Below, in pieces: positions 1-10,511 of a DNA stretch of 64,000 nt; the stretch's first letter is position 1; each line of letters starts with the position of its first letter. This DNA is from Nitrosomonas sp. JL21 (GTDB lineage Bacteria; Pseudomonadota; Gammaproteobacteria; Burkholderiales; Nitrosomonadaceae): assembly GCF_009833095.1 (NCBI RefSeq), contig NZ_QRCB01000009.1, positions 62,001-126,000 of the forward strand, read 5' to 3'. Below the pieces are notes generated by a model. The model saw only the letters and a program-made list of their open reading frames with translations, was not told the origin of the DNA and ran no database searches. Position numbers and translations under genes: made by a program.

Positions 1-2176
1 CCATATCGAAAATAAAATTTGGATAACTACCGGTGATGCCCGGAAAAATAGTGAGACGATCTTTTGCCGGCTGGAAGCGCAATTGTTCCCCGAGCATGAA
101 TGCCACGTTGCTGTGCGCGCGATCCCTCAACAACGTATAAACAGTGCGTTTATGATGCTCATCGCGCACACGCACGAAAGTGACTTCCGGAAGATGCAGG
201 ATGCCACTCAGCTCTGATGCTGGACGTGCCGCAAGTGCGGAAAGCGCTTGGTCAATGCGCTGAATCCACGCCGGTTGCCCGGAACGGCTGCATTCCGACT
301 GTTGACAGCGATTCAGCTGATCATGCGCCATATCATTGACGGGCTTGAATCGCGCCAGCATCCGCGCCACCAGTTCATGCTTGGGATCATCGGTGATGAA
401 TTTTTCTTGCGATGGCGATGCATCGTCGATGTCTTCGTAAAACAGGCCAAATTTCAATTTGCCCAGATCCTGATACCAATCGCTCAATACCGCTTTTCGT
501 TCCCCCGCCGGCATGAGCCGCAAGAAATTATGTTCCGAACTATTCCGTATCAGATCGAAATAAAGTCGCGTCAATACCTGATGGGCCACATTGCCATACA
601 CATCATAATTAACGACCAGTTCATAATAAGTCCGTTCAAGCAATGGATAATCCATCAACCACAGCGTTTGCGGTTCATCTCCTGCCCATCCGCGGACAAC
701 CGAGGCACTATTATGGTGACGAAAGATAGTCAGCAGAGCATTCTTGTTTTTCCCGCCACCATTCCAGACATGGCTCAATGCAGCGCCTTTCGAATGGACC
801 GTGGTATAGTGATTCTGCCGCAGTGATGAATAATCCATATGCTTCCCGAGATAGCGCAACCAGTTTTCACCCATCGCCAGCAAATCGTCATCCTGACCAG
901 GCATTCCCAACAAGGGGATGGTCTTGCGCTGATAGGGCGCGTCAGTGACGAAAAGATCCGATTTCGGATCCTGGAACATCACCCAGAAATGATCGCGGAT
1001 CACATCAGTCGCAATTTGCCCACGGCATACCGGCCCATGAATGAAGGTACGCACAAAGTATTCGGCATCATCCAGCATGAACTGATAACGGGAAGAGGCG
1101 GGGATATCGGCAAAGGTTACAAATGGATTGGCGCGCTCGGTATAACCATATCCCGGCAAATTCCTTACCTGCCAGTTTTTTTTGAAAAACAACTCGTCGA
1201 TCCGTTGCAACTTGGCTTGATTCAACGGATAGTTGATTCGACGTTTATGAACGATGTTTCCCGAAATTGGCCTCAAGCGATAAAAAAATGGCCTCATCGG
1301 ATCATCGTTCGGATTGACGGTAGCAATCGGCTCTATGTCTTTACCCGGCGGTGTGGCGGAACGCAGGACTTCAAAAAAACGCGACTCTCCTTTCACATCA
1401 GGGAAATAGAGAAACGCCATGAACAGATGCTCAAACAACCAGCGAGCCACTAATTTTCCGCGTTTGTCGCTGCGATTGAGCAATGCTTCCCATTGGCGAA
1501 TGGCCTGTTTCTCTGCAACCGCAAGCGTTACCGGTTCATCGGGAATCTCGGCGCCCTGCTGAATCCAACCGGCCAGCAGGGCATATTCGTCGTCATTCAA
1601 GCCGGTGACTGCAAAGGGCATGCCACTCAACGGAAATTTTCGTGCAAACTCGGAAAATTTTTCCGTAGAAACGCATTGATTTTTCCGCGTGATCCCCAGT
1701 TCGAGCGAATCCGGTAATTTACTATTCGGCGGGAATGGAGATTGTTTGGCCAGAGAAATCATTCCAAGCATCAATGGTTGAGACTGCTCATTGTCCGCTT
1801 CGAGCACGGAATAAAAACCGCGTTCGCGCCAGCCGGAAACCGTCGTTTCATCGACCCCCAGGCGGGTAGGTGGCATGGCTTCGGTGCGTGCCCCGCCATA
1901 AATCGACTCATGAAATGCGCCACGCTGCAACCCCTCGGAGCTCTCCAGCTTCAACTGGCAAGGCGCGTCATAACAACTGTGACAGGACAAGCACTTGGAT
2001 TCTATGAGCGGTTTAATTTCCTTGGTGTAAGACACTGGACGCTCAACGGGCGCGGGTAGAGGAACTGGTGCCGGTGCAGGAAATGAGTGATCAACGATCG
2101 ATGGGTGATTATTCTGACATGCCGCCAATAAAAACAAACCGCACAACACACCCAGGAATCGATGTGGAACACCCAT
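1..2176 (-). CDS. cti: Fatty acid cis/trans isomerase (Cti), 3' end outside window
   Basis: Open for 725 codons and cut by the left window edge, so the C-terminus is missing. Cti is a periplasmic haem protein that turns cis-unsaturated membrane fatty acids into trans forms under solvent or heat stress. The N-terminus is a lipoprotein-type signal with lipobox LLAAC (Cys20). A c-type haem motif C62-LS-C65-H66 follows, directly before the SCYDAPCQLKL block typical of Cti. Later stretches such as MLDDAEYFVRTFIHGPVCRG also fit the family. The start at 2176 is chosen because GGAG lies 9 bases upstream. An in-frame ATG at 2191 has its nearest GGAG 15 bases away. The gene stands alone on this strand. 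Family assignment is from remembered motifs. Confidence 0.93.
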   Translation of the reverse strand, partial: MGVPHRFLGVLCGLFLLAACQNNHPSIVDHSFPAPAPVPLPAPVERPVSYTKEIKPLIESKCLSCHSCYDAPCQLKLESSEGLQRGAFHESIYGGARTEAMPPTRLGVDETTVSGWRERGFYSVLEADNEQSQPLMLGMISLAKQSPFPPNSKLPDSLELGITRKNQCVSTEKFSEFARKFPLSGMPFAVTGLNDDEYALLAGWIQQGAEIPDEPVTLAVAEKQAIRQWEALLNRSDKRGKLVARWLFEHLFMAFLYFPDVKGESRFFEVLRSATPPGKDIEPIATVNPNDDPMRPFFYRLRPISGNIVHKRRINYPLNQAKLQRIDELFFKKNWQVRNLPGYGYTERANPFVTFADIPASSRYQFMLDDAEYFVRTFIHGPVCRGQIATDVIRDHFWVMFQDPKSDLFVTDAPYQRKTIPLLGMPGQDDDLLAMGENWLRYLGKHMDYSSLRQNHYTTVHSKGAALSHVWNGGGKNKNALLTIFRHHNSASVVRGWAGDEPQTLWLMDYPLLERTYYELVVNYDVYGNVAHQVLTRLYFDLIRNSSEHNFLRLMPAGERKAVLSDWYQDLGKLKFGLFYEDIDDASPSQEKFITDDPKHELVARMLARFKPVNDMAHDQLNRCQQSECSRSGQPAWIQRIDQALSALAARPASELSGILHLPEVTFVRVRDEHHKRTVYTLLRDRAHSNVAFMLGEQLRFQPAKDRLTIFPGITGSYPNFIFDM

Positions 2177-2263
2177 GAATACACACTCCATTTGAAATAT
2201 CATTAACTCCGGGCACAGGCATCCCTTACCACGAAACCATTGGCACAGATCGATAAAATTTGT

Positions 2264-5200
2264 TTATTTAAGTAGAAACTCGGCGCGATTTCCCGTCTTT
2301 TGCTCACTTTCTTCCGATTCGTGACTGCCGACGATAAAGATCCGCTCATCTGGAATTTTACCAGTCTCGACTAACCAATTACGCGCCGCAGTGGCGCGGC
2401 GCTCGGCTAATCCAGCCAAATCACTTTCATTGATCTGTAGATGCTCGAGGATAAGCCGTTCCATTTCCGGAACCGGCAGGCTTTTGGTCAAACCGATGGC
2501 ATTCTTGGGTTTCTCGAATGATTCCTTTTTATACACCGCTTCAAGATATTTCTGATATTCCTCGGGTGTTAGCTTGAGATCTTCGATCGCGCCGCTGGCA
2601 ATTCCCTTTTTAGTCTGTTCCGCCAGCTTCTGTGCTTTCACCTTATCTTGCAATATAGCGAGTTTGAGTCCTTCATGATCTTCTGCGGCATCAGCATGAC
2701 CAGAAATTTCCAAATCAAGTGATGGGCGATCGTTCAGAATTTCCGCCAGCGTTTCCAGGCGTTTCGCGGCTGCCTCATCAATCTCGGCAAAACCTGGTGT
2801 GAACGAAATTTCAGACAGCTCCTCGCCGCCCTCAAATGCAGAAGCGAGCAATGCGAACGGCGCAGTAATGGCTTTCGTGATCAAGTTGACGAACGCCTTG
2901 AAGACCAGCGCGCCAATATCGAATTCCGGATCATTGATCGAACCGCTCAACGGCAGATGAAGATTGATCTCGCCGCGACGGTTCTTCAAAATGGTGAGGG
3001 CAAGGTCAAGCGGAAGCGAGACAGCGCTTTCGCTTTCAACCTTATCGCCGAGCGTGAATTGGTCGAGAAAGATTTTATTCTCTGCCGTCAGCGCGCCTTT
3101 TTCGACATGATATTGCACATCGGCGGATAATTTTCCTTTTTCGATCTCGTATCCGACATATTTTCCCGAGTAAGGACTGAATTGCGGCAAATCGATGTCT
3201 TTCACGTTAACAGCCAAATCAAGAAAGAATTCCGAGCTGAAGGGCTCTATTTTCCCTTTGATTTGCAAAGGCGCGGTTTTATCCAACGCCCCATGAATAT
3301 CAATGACGCCGAATTTACCTGGATATAACGGGCCGATCTGCCCCTTAAGTCCGGTCAAATTGGCACGATAATTCGGTTTGATGAACCGGTCATGAAAATT
3401 GATATTACCGTTCTGTAATATAACTTTTCCAATTTGAATGAATGTTTCTTCCTGCGGCTTGACCTGATACACATTCACCGGCTCGATATCCGGCGTGGTG
3501 ACTTTGACTTCAACCGCATTCTTGTTGCCTGCAGGTGCTACGTCAACCTCGAGCGGTTGATCGATCTGCACGATGTGCACCAGATTCAGCTCACCGCTCG
3601 GCAGTAGGGTCATGCGCGCGAAGAAATCGCTGAATTGAATCGTTTTGATATCGACCCGCATGGGATCCGTGGTCACGTTCAAACCACTGACATCCATTTT
3701 TTTCCACCGGAACAAATCCTGAGCGATATTCGGATCAAATACATTCAGGTTGTAAAGCTTCGCTTCACCATTCACAAGCAGCTTCAGCGGATCACCATCC
3801 TGCGCTTTCAGCTTGCCTACAAAGGAGACATCACCGCTGGTGATCAGCGCCTTCAGCTTACCTCCCGCCCAGCCTTGCAAAGACACGAGATCCACCGAAT
3901 CCAGATCGAGGACAAGATCCGTCATCAAAGGAGCCCATGCCAATGCTCCATTCACTTTCATCCGTCCCCGCTCATTGACGCGGGCATTGATCGTCATGTT
4001 TAACGGCTTCTTGCCGCTCAGATCAATATTTTCCACCATGATATCCAAAGGATCGATCACCATCGGTGGCGTTTTGGTCAAGGTCATATCGTCGTAGCGC
4101 ACTGACGCCGCCTTGAGATTCACGCGCTTAATCTGTGCAACCCATGGACTATCATTGGGGACGGGTGATTTTTTCTCGCCGCTCGCTTCTTCAACCACTT
4201 GCGGCGCCGGATCTGGTTTTACAGCTGCTGAGCGGGGATCGGGTTTTCTGGCAGGAATAGGCGCTTTCGCCAGCTTTATTTTGCCGGGGGCACGGGCAGT
4301 ATTTTTGGAGCGAGGAGATTGCTGGGCTTCTACCGGAGTCTTGCCATCCTTGGGATTAAAAAGCCGCGTCAAGTCGATCGCGCCAGTGGCATCGCGCCGT
4401 AACGTTGTGCGCAAACGGTTCAATGTGATGTCATCCAGCTCGATCTTATGTGCCGCGTTGTCGATGATGATCTGATCGATTTCAAGTTCGGCCAGCGATA
4501 GCGCGGGCTCTTTCGCATTATCCGGCAGTATCGCGGCCTGATCGATAACCAATTGAATATGCGAAGGAGCTTTACCGGTTAAGTCGATTTTCTTCAGCTC
4601 AGCGCGCATGTGCTTCAGGCTCGCTTGATAAGGTACTTCCACCGCATCATTCTTGAGCGCCAATCGCCGTAACGCCGAGTTTCCGGTCAGCGTAATTTCA
4701 GGAGTCTGCTCATGGGCTTGTGAAAAAGTAATCATCCAATCGCTCTCGAAGAATCCCGACCGCAACTGGATGCCCTTCGGAAATGGTACGTAGTGATTCA
4801 GTTCCATCAAATCCAGCTCAGTGAGCTTGATTGCCAATGTCGCTTCTTGTTTATCAGTGAAGGGTCGTAACTTGCCATCGAGCTTCAGAGGCGAACCGTT
4901 GATTTTTGCGCTGAAATGCGGCTCGATCCAGCTTGTCAGTGTGCTTTCAAAATTGGCAATGATTGGGATGCCAAGATTGATGTCGCTGATTTGATGATCG
5001 GCTTTCTTGTACTGATCATCAAAACCGAAATGCCCGCCTTGTATCACGATATTACTGATGGAAAACTGCGCAGAGCCTTTTTCCTTGGGGCTGTCATCGG
5101 CAGGTTGACTAAACTTTTCCAATAAATCGGAAAAATTGAAACGGTCTTCTGCTTCCCGAACGATATGCAGCCTTGGCTCCACGATTGAAAATGCAGTGAC

Positions 5201-5536
5201 GACCGGGGCGCGCCGGGTTATCGATTCGATACTGACATCAATATGCAATTTTGCAAATGAAAACAGCGATTCCGTCTTTTCCGGCTCATCGATTCTATTG
5301 CCAATGCGAAAATCCTGAACGATTAACTCGAGCGTATGCGGTTTGATTTCGATTTTCGCTACGCTGACCGGACGCTGCAGCATTTCGGATAAGCGTTCCT
5401 CAATCTGGGATTTTGCGTACCCCGGCAACCAGAAATAGCTCAACGCTGCGATGAGAAGAATCAGCGCCGCGATCACACCGACACTGATGATCAGCCGTTT
5501 ATGGGAAATGAAACGCTGCCGTACAGTCGTGGTCAT
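2264..5536 (-). CDS. DUF748 / AsmA-like envelope protein with OmpA-like C-terminus
   Basis: About 1090 residues. One membrane segment lies near residues 14-36, followed by a long periplasmic DUF748 region rich in beta-strand-like repeats. A Pro/Lys/Ala-rich linker sits at about residues 400-450. The C-terminal region (about 900-1090) contains an OmpA-like segment (LEISGHADA, then ERRATAARNWL and NRAEFLL), which in the family can bind peptidoglycan. DUF748 proteins are related to AsmA/TamB-type bridging proteins of the cell envelope, so a role in lipid transport or outer-membrane assembly is possible but not shown. The start at 5536 is preceded by AAAGGAG at good spacing. A longer frame to 5584 has no such site. 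It follows the FKBP gene on the same strand after about 290 bases. Confidence 0.85.
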   Translation of the reverse strand: MTTTVRQRFISHKRLIISVGVIAALILLIAALSYFWLPGYAKSQIEERLSEMLQRPVSVAKIEIKPHTLELIVQDFRIGNRIDEPEKTESLFSFAKLHIDVSIESITRRAPVVTAFSIVEPRLHIVREAEDRFNFSDLLEKFSQPADDSPKEKGSAQFSISNIVIQGGHFGFDDQYKKADHQISDINLGIPIIANFESTLTSWIEPHFSAKINGSPLKLDGKLRPFTDKQEATLAIKLTELDLMELNHYVPFPKGIQLRSGFFESDWMITFSQAHEQTPEITLTGNSALRRLALKNDAVEVPYQASLKHMRAELKKIDLTGKAPSHIQLVIDQAAILPDNAKEPALSLAELEIDQIIIDNAAHKIELDDITLNRLRTTLRRDATGAIDLTRLFNPKDGKTPVEAQQSPRSKNTARAPGKIKLAKAPIPARKPDPRSAAVKPDPAPQVVEEASGEKKSPVPNDSPWVAQIKRVNLKAASVRYDDMTLTKTPPMVIDPLDIMVENIDLSGKKPLNMTINARVNERGRMKVNGALAWAPLMTDLVLDLDSVDLVSLQGWAGGKLKALITSGDVSFVGKLKAQDGDPLKLLVNGEAKLYNLNVFDPNIAQDLFRWKKMDVSGLNVTTDPMRVDIKTIQFSDFFARMTLLPSGELNLVHIVQIDQPLEVDVAPAGNKNAVEVKVTTPDIEPVNVYQVKPQEETFIQIGKVILQNGNINFHDRFIKPNYRANLTGLKGQIGPLYPGKFGVIDIHGALDKTAPLQIKGKIEPFSSEFFLDLAVNVKDIDLPQFSPYSGKYVGYEIEKGKLSADVQYHVEKGALTAENKIFLDQFTLGDKVESESAVSLPLDLALTILKNRRGEINLHLPLSGSINDPEFDIGALVFKAFVNLITKAITAPFALLASAFEGGEELSEISFTPGFAEIDEAAAKRLETLAEILNDRPSLDLEISGHADAAEDHEGLKLAILQDKVKAQKLAEQTKKGIASGAIEDLKLTPEEYQKYLEAVYKKESFEKPKNAIGLTKSLPVPEMERLILEHLQINESDLAGLAERRATAARNWLVETGKIPDERIFIVGSHESEESEQKTGNRAEFLLK

Positions 5537-5823
5537 CGCGATACTCCTTTTGATAGCTACAAGCCCACAGGCAGGCCAAGCCAATATGTTGTGTAATGCT
5601 CAGTTTTTATTTGCCTTGTACGCATGAGCCTTCTGAAAAATCATTCCTTCAAATAATCCATGCACTGAGAAGCTCTGAAAAATCCCTGCGCTCGCCATCG
5701 GTCAGATTGCATTGCAGCGAGGCTCGACCTATCTTGATCATTCATGAACTGCGCGGGTTGCCGGGATCTCTGTATCGCTCTTGGCCTTTTCAAAGCTTCT
5801 CCAAGCTTATTCTATGCAACTGG

Positions 5824-6285
5824 TTAGTGGTGCGACCCAGCTTTGAGGCCCACCAGTTCGACATCAAAAATCAATGTCGCATTCGGTGGAATGACATTGC
5901 CTGCACCCCGTTCCCCATAAGCCATGGAGGGTGGAATGATCAACGTGCGCTGCCCGCCCACTTTCATGCCTTGCACGCCTTTATCCCAGCCTTTGATGAC
6001 TCTGCCAGCGCCGAGCATGAAAGAAAAGTGTTCCTTGCGGTCCAGCGAACTATCAAATTTTTTACCTTTTTTATCGGGAGCCGTTTCATCGTAGAGCCAA
6101 CCGGTGTAATGCACATTGACCGTTTTTCCGATCTCTGCCTCTTCTCCGTCGCCCACCTTGGTATCGATTTTTTGAAATAAAGGATCGTCGGCCGCATGCG
6201 CCGGATTCATAACGATCAGTTGAGTGAACATGAAAAAGGCGCCTATCAGGAGGCTCAAATTAAATAAGTATTTTATATTACGCAT
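5824..6285 (-). CDS. FKBP-type peptidyl-prolyl cis-trans isomerase, exported
   Basis: 153 residues: an N-terminal signal peptide (about residues 1-31, ending NPAHA) followed by one FKBP domain. Characteristic segments are VNVHYTGWL, the FSFMLGAGRVIKGWDKG core, MAYGERGAG and the NATLIFDVELV end. The enzyme catalyses proline isomerisation during periplasmic protein folding. The start at 6285 is chosen because GGGGAA lies just upstream and the signal peptide then begins normally. A frame running to 6327 adds 14 residues without a good ribosome site. It is a single-domain short type, not the dimeric FkpA type with an extra helical domain. Confidence 0.9.
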   Translation of the reverse strand: MRNIKYLFNLSLLIGAFFMFTQLIVMNPAHAADDPLFQKIDTKVGDGEEAEIGKTVNVHYTGWLYDETAPDKKGKKFDSSLDRKEHFSFMLGAGRVIKGWDKGVQGMKVGGQRTLIIPPSMAYGERGAGNVIPPNATLIFDVELVGLKAGSHH

Positions 6286-6470
6286 AAATTTCCCCAGAAA
6301 ATGAACTATGATCAAACCTGACATCAAATAGACAACTCACGGCTATTATAACCGCTTAGGATATAATGTGTTGTCATGGGTTTTAGGCGAATTGGATTTG
6401 TTTAATTCGTTGATTCAGAACATCTGAGTTTTTATAATTGCAATACCTACATTTTCATGCCCCTTCCACC

Positions 6471-6905
6471 ATGGCCAATGACGAATATCAAGCCAAGAAT
6501 CCACAATCCAGCGATTTACTGAGTTTGCATGCTTCGCCTGTCGTGCGCGCCATCTATTTGAGCATCGGCTTTCTGGCCTTATTGTTGGGCGTCATTGGCG
6601 CATTTCTGCCGGTTTTACCGACGACACCGTTCATTCTGTTGGCCGCCGCTTGTTTTGCCCGCGGTTCGGAGCATTTTCACCGCAAACTGTTAGAGAATCG
6701 CATCGCTGGCCCCATCATCATGGAATGGCGCATGCACCGCAGCATTCCGCGTCATGTTAAGCGCTGGGTTTATCTGTTGATGGCGATATCGTTCAGCAGC
6801 TCGATGATCATCGTGCCGGAGGTCTGGCAAAAAACCATGCTGTTCGCGCTTGGATTGACGCTGGTTTTCTTTATCTGGCGCATCCCCGTCAGAGAAATTC
6901 GCTGA
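6471..6905 (+). CDS. DUF454 (YbaN-like) inner membrane protein
   Basis: About 144 residues with hydrophobic segments near residues 27-60 and 105-140. The segment LLGVIGAFLPVLPTTPFILL and the following ACFARGSEHFHRKLLEN match the DUF454/YbaN family of small inner-membrane proteins. The family has no settled function. ATG 6471 is preferred over the TTG at 6438, although neither has a strong Shine-Dalgarno sequence. It is transcribed away from the FKBP gene and toward the chemoreceptor gene, about 200 bases apart. Confidence 0.82.
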   Translation: MANDEYQAKNPQSSDLLSLHASPVVRAIYLSIGFLALLLGVIGAFLPVLPTTPFILLAAACFARGSEHFHRKLLENRIAGPIIMEWRMHRSIPRHVKRWVYLLMAISFSSSMIIVPEVWQKTMLFALGLTLVFFIWRIPVREIR

Positions 6906-7043
6906 CAGTTTTCGTCATCTCTATCTCTCCGTTGAATTTCCTATTCTTGATTCCTTGAACTCCACAATTATTTTTCTGTAGCACAGCATCAATTATTAAT
7001 TTATTGATTATTTATCATATTGGTTAATTAAGAGATGAATAAT

Positions 7044-7070
7044 TAAAGAAATTAAAAATTATTCCGACAG
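7044..7070 (+). promoter_or_regulatory. Candidate flagellar sigma-28 promoter of Aer-like receptor
   Basis: TAAA at 7044-7047, 15 bases, then TCCGACAG at 7063-7070. The sigma-28 (FliA) consensus is TAAA-N15-GCCGATAA, so the -35 box is perfect and the -10 box matches five of eight. Transcription would start around 7078, about 30 bases before the ATG at 7110. The match is weaker than the one at 20923-20949 but has the same spacing. Confidence 0.5.
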
Positions 7071-7109
7071 ATACTTTCCTGCGCTTTTAACAACCATGGT
7101 GAGCAAGTA

Positions 7110-8639
7110 ATGAGGATCAACGAACCTGTTACCCAGAGAGATATGGGTATGGACAACAATTGTGAGATTATTTCCACGACCAATTTAAAAGGTATTCTCC
7201 TATCGGCCAACGAAGACTTCATCAAAATGAGCGGCTATACCTGGGAGGAGCTCAAGAACAAGAATCACAATATCATCCGTCATCCGGATGTGCCTCCTGA
7301 AGCGTATGCGATGTTGTGGGATACCTTAAAAGCAGGCAATGCATGGATGGGTCTGGTCAAGAACCGCAACCAAAATGGTGATCACTATTGGGTGGATGCG
7401 TTCGCAAGTCCGCAATACGAAGATGGCAAGATTGCCGGTTATCAGTCGGTACGGGTTAAACCCGAAAAAGCGTGTGTGGATCGGGCCGACGCGTTATATG
7501 CGCAAGTCATGGCCAAAAAAACAGCGGATGATAAACGCCGCTCCAAAATCGATGACGTAAAATTGACGCGATTTCCAATCGGTTTTTCTGCCAAGATCGC
7601 GTTGGCAACGTCATCTGTGTTTGGCCTTGTCTTTGCAGGTTTGGCAAGTGCCGGACTTATTTCGCCGTTATCTGCGCTGGCTGGGTTTATGATCGGCAGC
7701 GCAGTTTGTTCCGCTGTTAATTTTCACATGCTCAAAGCGCTGCGCGTGCTGGCGGCAAAGTCGGAAAAAATAGCCAACGATCCATTGGCCCGGTATGTGT
7801 ATAGCGGCAGGAATGATGAAATAGGTCAATTGGAATATGTGCAAATATTCCAGCATGCAAAATTGCGCACGGCGATTGGCCGGGTTAAAGAATCTTCATC
7901 GGTACTTGAGCAAGCCGCTGCCGATATTGCGAATGGCAATACCGACCTCTCCGAACGCACTGAGAATCAAGCATCCAGTCTGGAAGAAACCGCATCCAGC
8001 TTAGAACAAATCACCTCTACAGTGCAGCAAAATGCTGATAATACGAAACGAGCTGCTCAGCTCGTTATTCACTCTCGCGAACAAGCGGAAAAAAGTGGAA
8101 TAGTATTTTCCAGCACCATGGATGCCATGCATGAAATCAACGAAAGTAGTAAAAAAATTGCGGATATCACCAACGTGATTGATGAGATCGCATTTCAGAC
8201 TAATTTATTGGCGTTGAATGCCGCGGTAGAAGCAGCTCGCGCAGGAGAACAAGGGCGTGGATTTGCAGTCGTCGCGAATGAAGTCCGCAATCTGGCCAGT
8301 CGAAGCGCCGAATCTGCAAAACAAATCAAGGATATGATCATTGATAGTGTTGCCAAAGTGGAAAATGGAACGCAATTGGTCAGCCAGTCTGCCAAATCAT
8401 TAAAAATGATCACTGAAAGTGTGACGGAAGTCGCCGATATCGTTGATGAAATTTCACAATCGTCTCAGGAGCAGGCGCATGGCATTGAACAGATCAACCA
8501 AGCCATTATGCAAATTGACGAGGTCACTCAACAAAATGGCCAATTAGTGGAAAAACTCACAGCCTCCAGCAGTGCCATGAGCACAAAAGTCAAAATGCTC
8601 TCTGGCCTGGCTGATCAATTCAAGGCAGAGACTCATTAG
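7110..8639 (+). CDS. Aer-like methyl-accepting chemotaxis (aerotaxis) receptor
   Basis: 509 residues. An N-terminal PAS domain (about 15-115) carries the [14 protein letters not shown] and [15 protein letters not shown] blocks found in Aer, where the domain binds FAD and senses redox state or oxygen. A hydrophobic hairpin lies near residues 155-205, with no periplasmic sensor domain. The cytoplasmic signalling domain follows, with its hairpin tip at about 355-390 ([20 protein letters not shown]). The C-terminus ends in KAETH and lacks the CheR/CheB tether pentapeptide. FAD binding is inferred from family resemblance. The ATG has GGTGAG upstream and a likely sigma-28 promoter 40-65 bases before it. 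It is a single-gene unit, far from flagellar genes within the window. Confidence 0.9.
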   Translation: MRINEPVTQRDMGMDNNCEIISTTNLKGILLSANEDFIKMSGYTWEELKNKNHNIIRHPDVPPEAYAMLWDTLKAGNAWMGLVKNRNQNGDHYWVDAFASPQYEDGKIAGYQSVRVKPEKACVDRADALYAQVMAKKTADDKRRSKIDDVKLTRFPIGFSAKIALATSSVFGLVFAGLASAGLISPLSALAGFMIGSAVCSAVNFHMLKALRVLAAKSEKIANDPLARYVYSGRNDEIGQLEYVQIFQHAKLRTAIGRVKESSSVLEQAAADIANGNTDLSERTENQASSLEETASSLEQITSTVQQNADNTKRAAQLVIHSREQAEKSGIVFSSTMDAMHEINESSKKIADITNVIDEIAFQTNLLALNAAVEAARAGEQGRGFAVVANEVRNLASRSAESAKQIKDMIIDSVAKVENGTQLVSQSAKSLKMITESVTEVADIVDEISQSSQEQAHGIEQINQAIMQIDEVTQQNGQLVEKLTASSSAMSTKVKMLSGLADQFKAETH

Positions 8640-8883
8640 TTTCGTCCTGTGGCAGGTTATATTGTTCGATTCCCACTTAATATTGGATCAGGGGGAAATT
8701 AGCTTTCGTTGATGCATTGCACTCTTAACAGAACATAAGAAGGAATTCTTAAAACACGTCTGCACTCAACAATGAGCGCGATGAACAAAAGATATCAGTC
8801 ATTGCATTCTAAGTTCTAACTGGTATCGCTACTTGTCAATCATAACTTCATCTATACTATGCTCCAATAAAAATGGTGAAAAA

Positions 8884-9249
8884 ATGATAGATGAAAAAAA
8901 AGAAAAGCCTTCCGATTTTGACTTCGACACCTGGTCGGCAATGGCGCAACAAAATCCAGAAAAATTCGAAGCTATGCGTCAGCAGTTAATCGATGATCTA
9001 ATCGCAAAGACGCCCGCTCATCTCAGGCAGCGGATGATTGGCTTGCAATGGCAGATTGACCAGATGCGCAGGCAAGCGGCTAACCCGCTGGCTGCCTGCA
9101 TACAAATTTCTAACCTCATGTGGGACAATGTACTGAAGGAAAAAGGACTACTGAACGCGTTACGGGAGCCTCGATCGATTTTGAAAGCGCTAAAGAGCAA
9201 GCCGCCCGGGAAAGTTCTTTCGCTTGAACACTATAAATCCACTAAATAA
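8884..9249 (+). CDS. DUF3135 family small cytoplasmic protein
   Basis: About 121 residues, with no signal or membrane segment. The opening DFDFDTWSAMAQQNPEKFE and the segment RQRMIGLQWQIDQMRRQA match the DUF3135 family, found in many beta- and gammaproteobacteria and of unknown function. It appears alpha-helical and charged. ATG 8884 is preferred. A frame from 8833 would add 17 residues that do not resemble the family. A spermidine-synthase-like gene follows 40 bases downstream, so the two may be cotranscribed. Confidence 0.75.
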   Translation: MIDEKKEKPSDFDFDTWSAMAQQNPEKFEAMRQQLIDDLIAKTPAHLRQRMIGLQWQIDQMRRQAANPLAACIQISNLMWDNVLKEKGLLNALREPRSILKALKSKPPGKVLSLEHYKSTK

Positions 9250-9290
9250 ATTCTACAGCTTCATTTCAATCCATTCCGCAACCATGTCTG

Positions 9291-10079
9291 ATGAATAAGC
9301 AGCCGGCCAGATTCGTCAAGAAAAATTCGCGCCGTGATTTAGATATTGTCATCAGCGAACAAAACGGCGTGCGATTACTCCACTTGGGCGGCAATATGAC
9401 GCAAAGCGCCATGAGAATCAACGCACCCAATGAACTCGAGTTGCTGTATACCCAATGTATGATGAGTTTCTTGTTATTTAACCCCTCACCTGCTCAGGTA
9501 GTAATGATCGGGTTAGGGGGCGGATCATTGGCGAAATTTGTCTATCATCGCATACTTCAGACTAAAACGATTGTGATTGAAAACAATCAACACGTGATTG
9601 ATGCTGCCACCCATTTCTTCGAATTGCCTGCGAATAATGACCGTTTTCAAGTTGTGCTGGCCGATGGCGCGCAATTCGTCGAAGATGATGCATTGAATGT
9701 CGATATTCTGATGGTCGACGGTTTCGATGATGGTCAGCAAATTGCCGCGCTCTGCAGTCAGTCATTTTATGATCGAGCATATGAAGCACTTGGTAGTGAA
9801 GGTATTCTGGTCGTGAACCTGTTAAGCCGAGATAAACGCGTACATACCTATTTGCAGCGCATCGGTGAAAGTTTTCACGGTCGTGTCGTAGCGATGTTGT
9901 CGGAACCTCAGGGAAATCTGATCGTATTTGCATTCAAAAGAAGCCCTGGGAAAGTGGCGTGGAAATCATTGAGAAGCAGAGCAACGATACTTGCAGAGCA
10001 GTACCATCTGCCGTTTCCGGATTTTGTATCGAAATTACGCAAATACACGGAGAGCCACGGTCTGTACCTCGAAATTTGA
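9291..10079 (+). CDS. Spermidine-synthase-like methyltransferase-fold protein
   Basis: 262 residues with a Rossmann-like nucleotide-binding core: MIGLGGGSLAKFV (about 70-82), then TIVIENNQHVIDAA and VDILMVDGFDDG. These match the spermine/spermidine synthase superfamily. The first loop GLGGGSL is the usual substrate/cofactor glycine loop. The protein is slightly shorter than true SpeE (about 280-290). Proteins of this type in betaproteobacteria are often annotated as spermidine synthase without proof of polyamine activity. No SpeD (AdoMet decarboxylase) gene is nearby, so its true substrate is open. Confidence 0.75.
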   Translation: MNKQPARFVKKNSRRDLDIVISEQNGVRLLHLGGNMTQSAMRINAPNELELLYTQCMMSFLLFNPSPAQVVMIGLGGGSLAKFVYHRILQTKTIVIENNQHVIDAATHFFELPANNDRFQVVLADGAQFVEDDALNVDILMVDGFDDGQQIAALCSQSFYDRAYEALGSEGILVVNLLSRDKRVHTYLQRIGESFHGRVVAMLSEPQGNLIVFAFKRSPGKVAWKSLRSRATILAEQYHLPFPDFVSKLRKYTESHGLYLEI

Positions 10080-10178
10080 ATGCTCAATATCATCAGCTGC
10101 GCACCGCTTGGATAGACCCTCATGACTGTGCTAAAGTTGAATTTTACCTACCTAAAGAATAAATAAGGATCAAAACAA

Positions 10179-10370
10179 ATGGATTACAGTTACGAATCGG
10201 AGCACACCAAATTCATACGCGAGCTCCTCGACAAAAACCCAACGTTAGAAAAAAAACGTGAAGAAGCGCGCAACATTTGGTGGGAAAAGAAACTGAACAA
10301 AGAAGAACAACAACGTTTCAAAGAATCCTCAGTTCCCATGAAGCCCTATGTTTATTTTGGCGGGGAATAA
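10179..10370 (+). CDS. DUF3460 family small protein
   Basis: 63 residues, strongly charged and probably helical, with an internal Trp-Trp pair (ARNIWWEKKL) and the end VYFGGE. This matches DUF3460, a short betaproteobacterial family of unknown function that I recall as usually 60-70 residues. A good ribosome site (AAGGA) lies 9 bases before the ATG. It follows the spermidine-synthase-like gene by 100 bases on the same strand and could share its transcript. Confidence 0.75.
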   Translation: MDYSYESEHTKFIRELLDKNPTLEKKREEARNIWWEKKLNKEEQQRFKESSVPMKPYVYFGGE

Positions 10371-10511
10371 TCGCTAAAAACTGCCGATGCGGTGTCTTCT
10401 CTGAGGATTAATTCAAATATCAAATGAGCAGCTCGCACCGCAAGCCCTTCACTTTTAAGAAAGCTTTGAAACCACTGGGCCTTCAATCAGGAAGGTAGCA
10501 AGTGTATCGAT

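Noticed and set aside
248-2059. Four plus-strand open frames of 74-204 codons
   Set aside because: They are antisense to the continuous cti frame on the minus strand, which has a signal peptide, haem motif and family sequence. The plus frames show no family resemblance.
4113-4475. Plus-strand frame inside the DUF748 gene
   Set aside because: Antisense to the Pro/Lys-rich linker of the large gene; low-complexity composition explains the open frame.
5797-5818. Repeated AAGCTT pair after the FKBP gene
   Set aside because: Stem of only six bases with no T run, so not accepted as a terminator.
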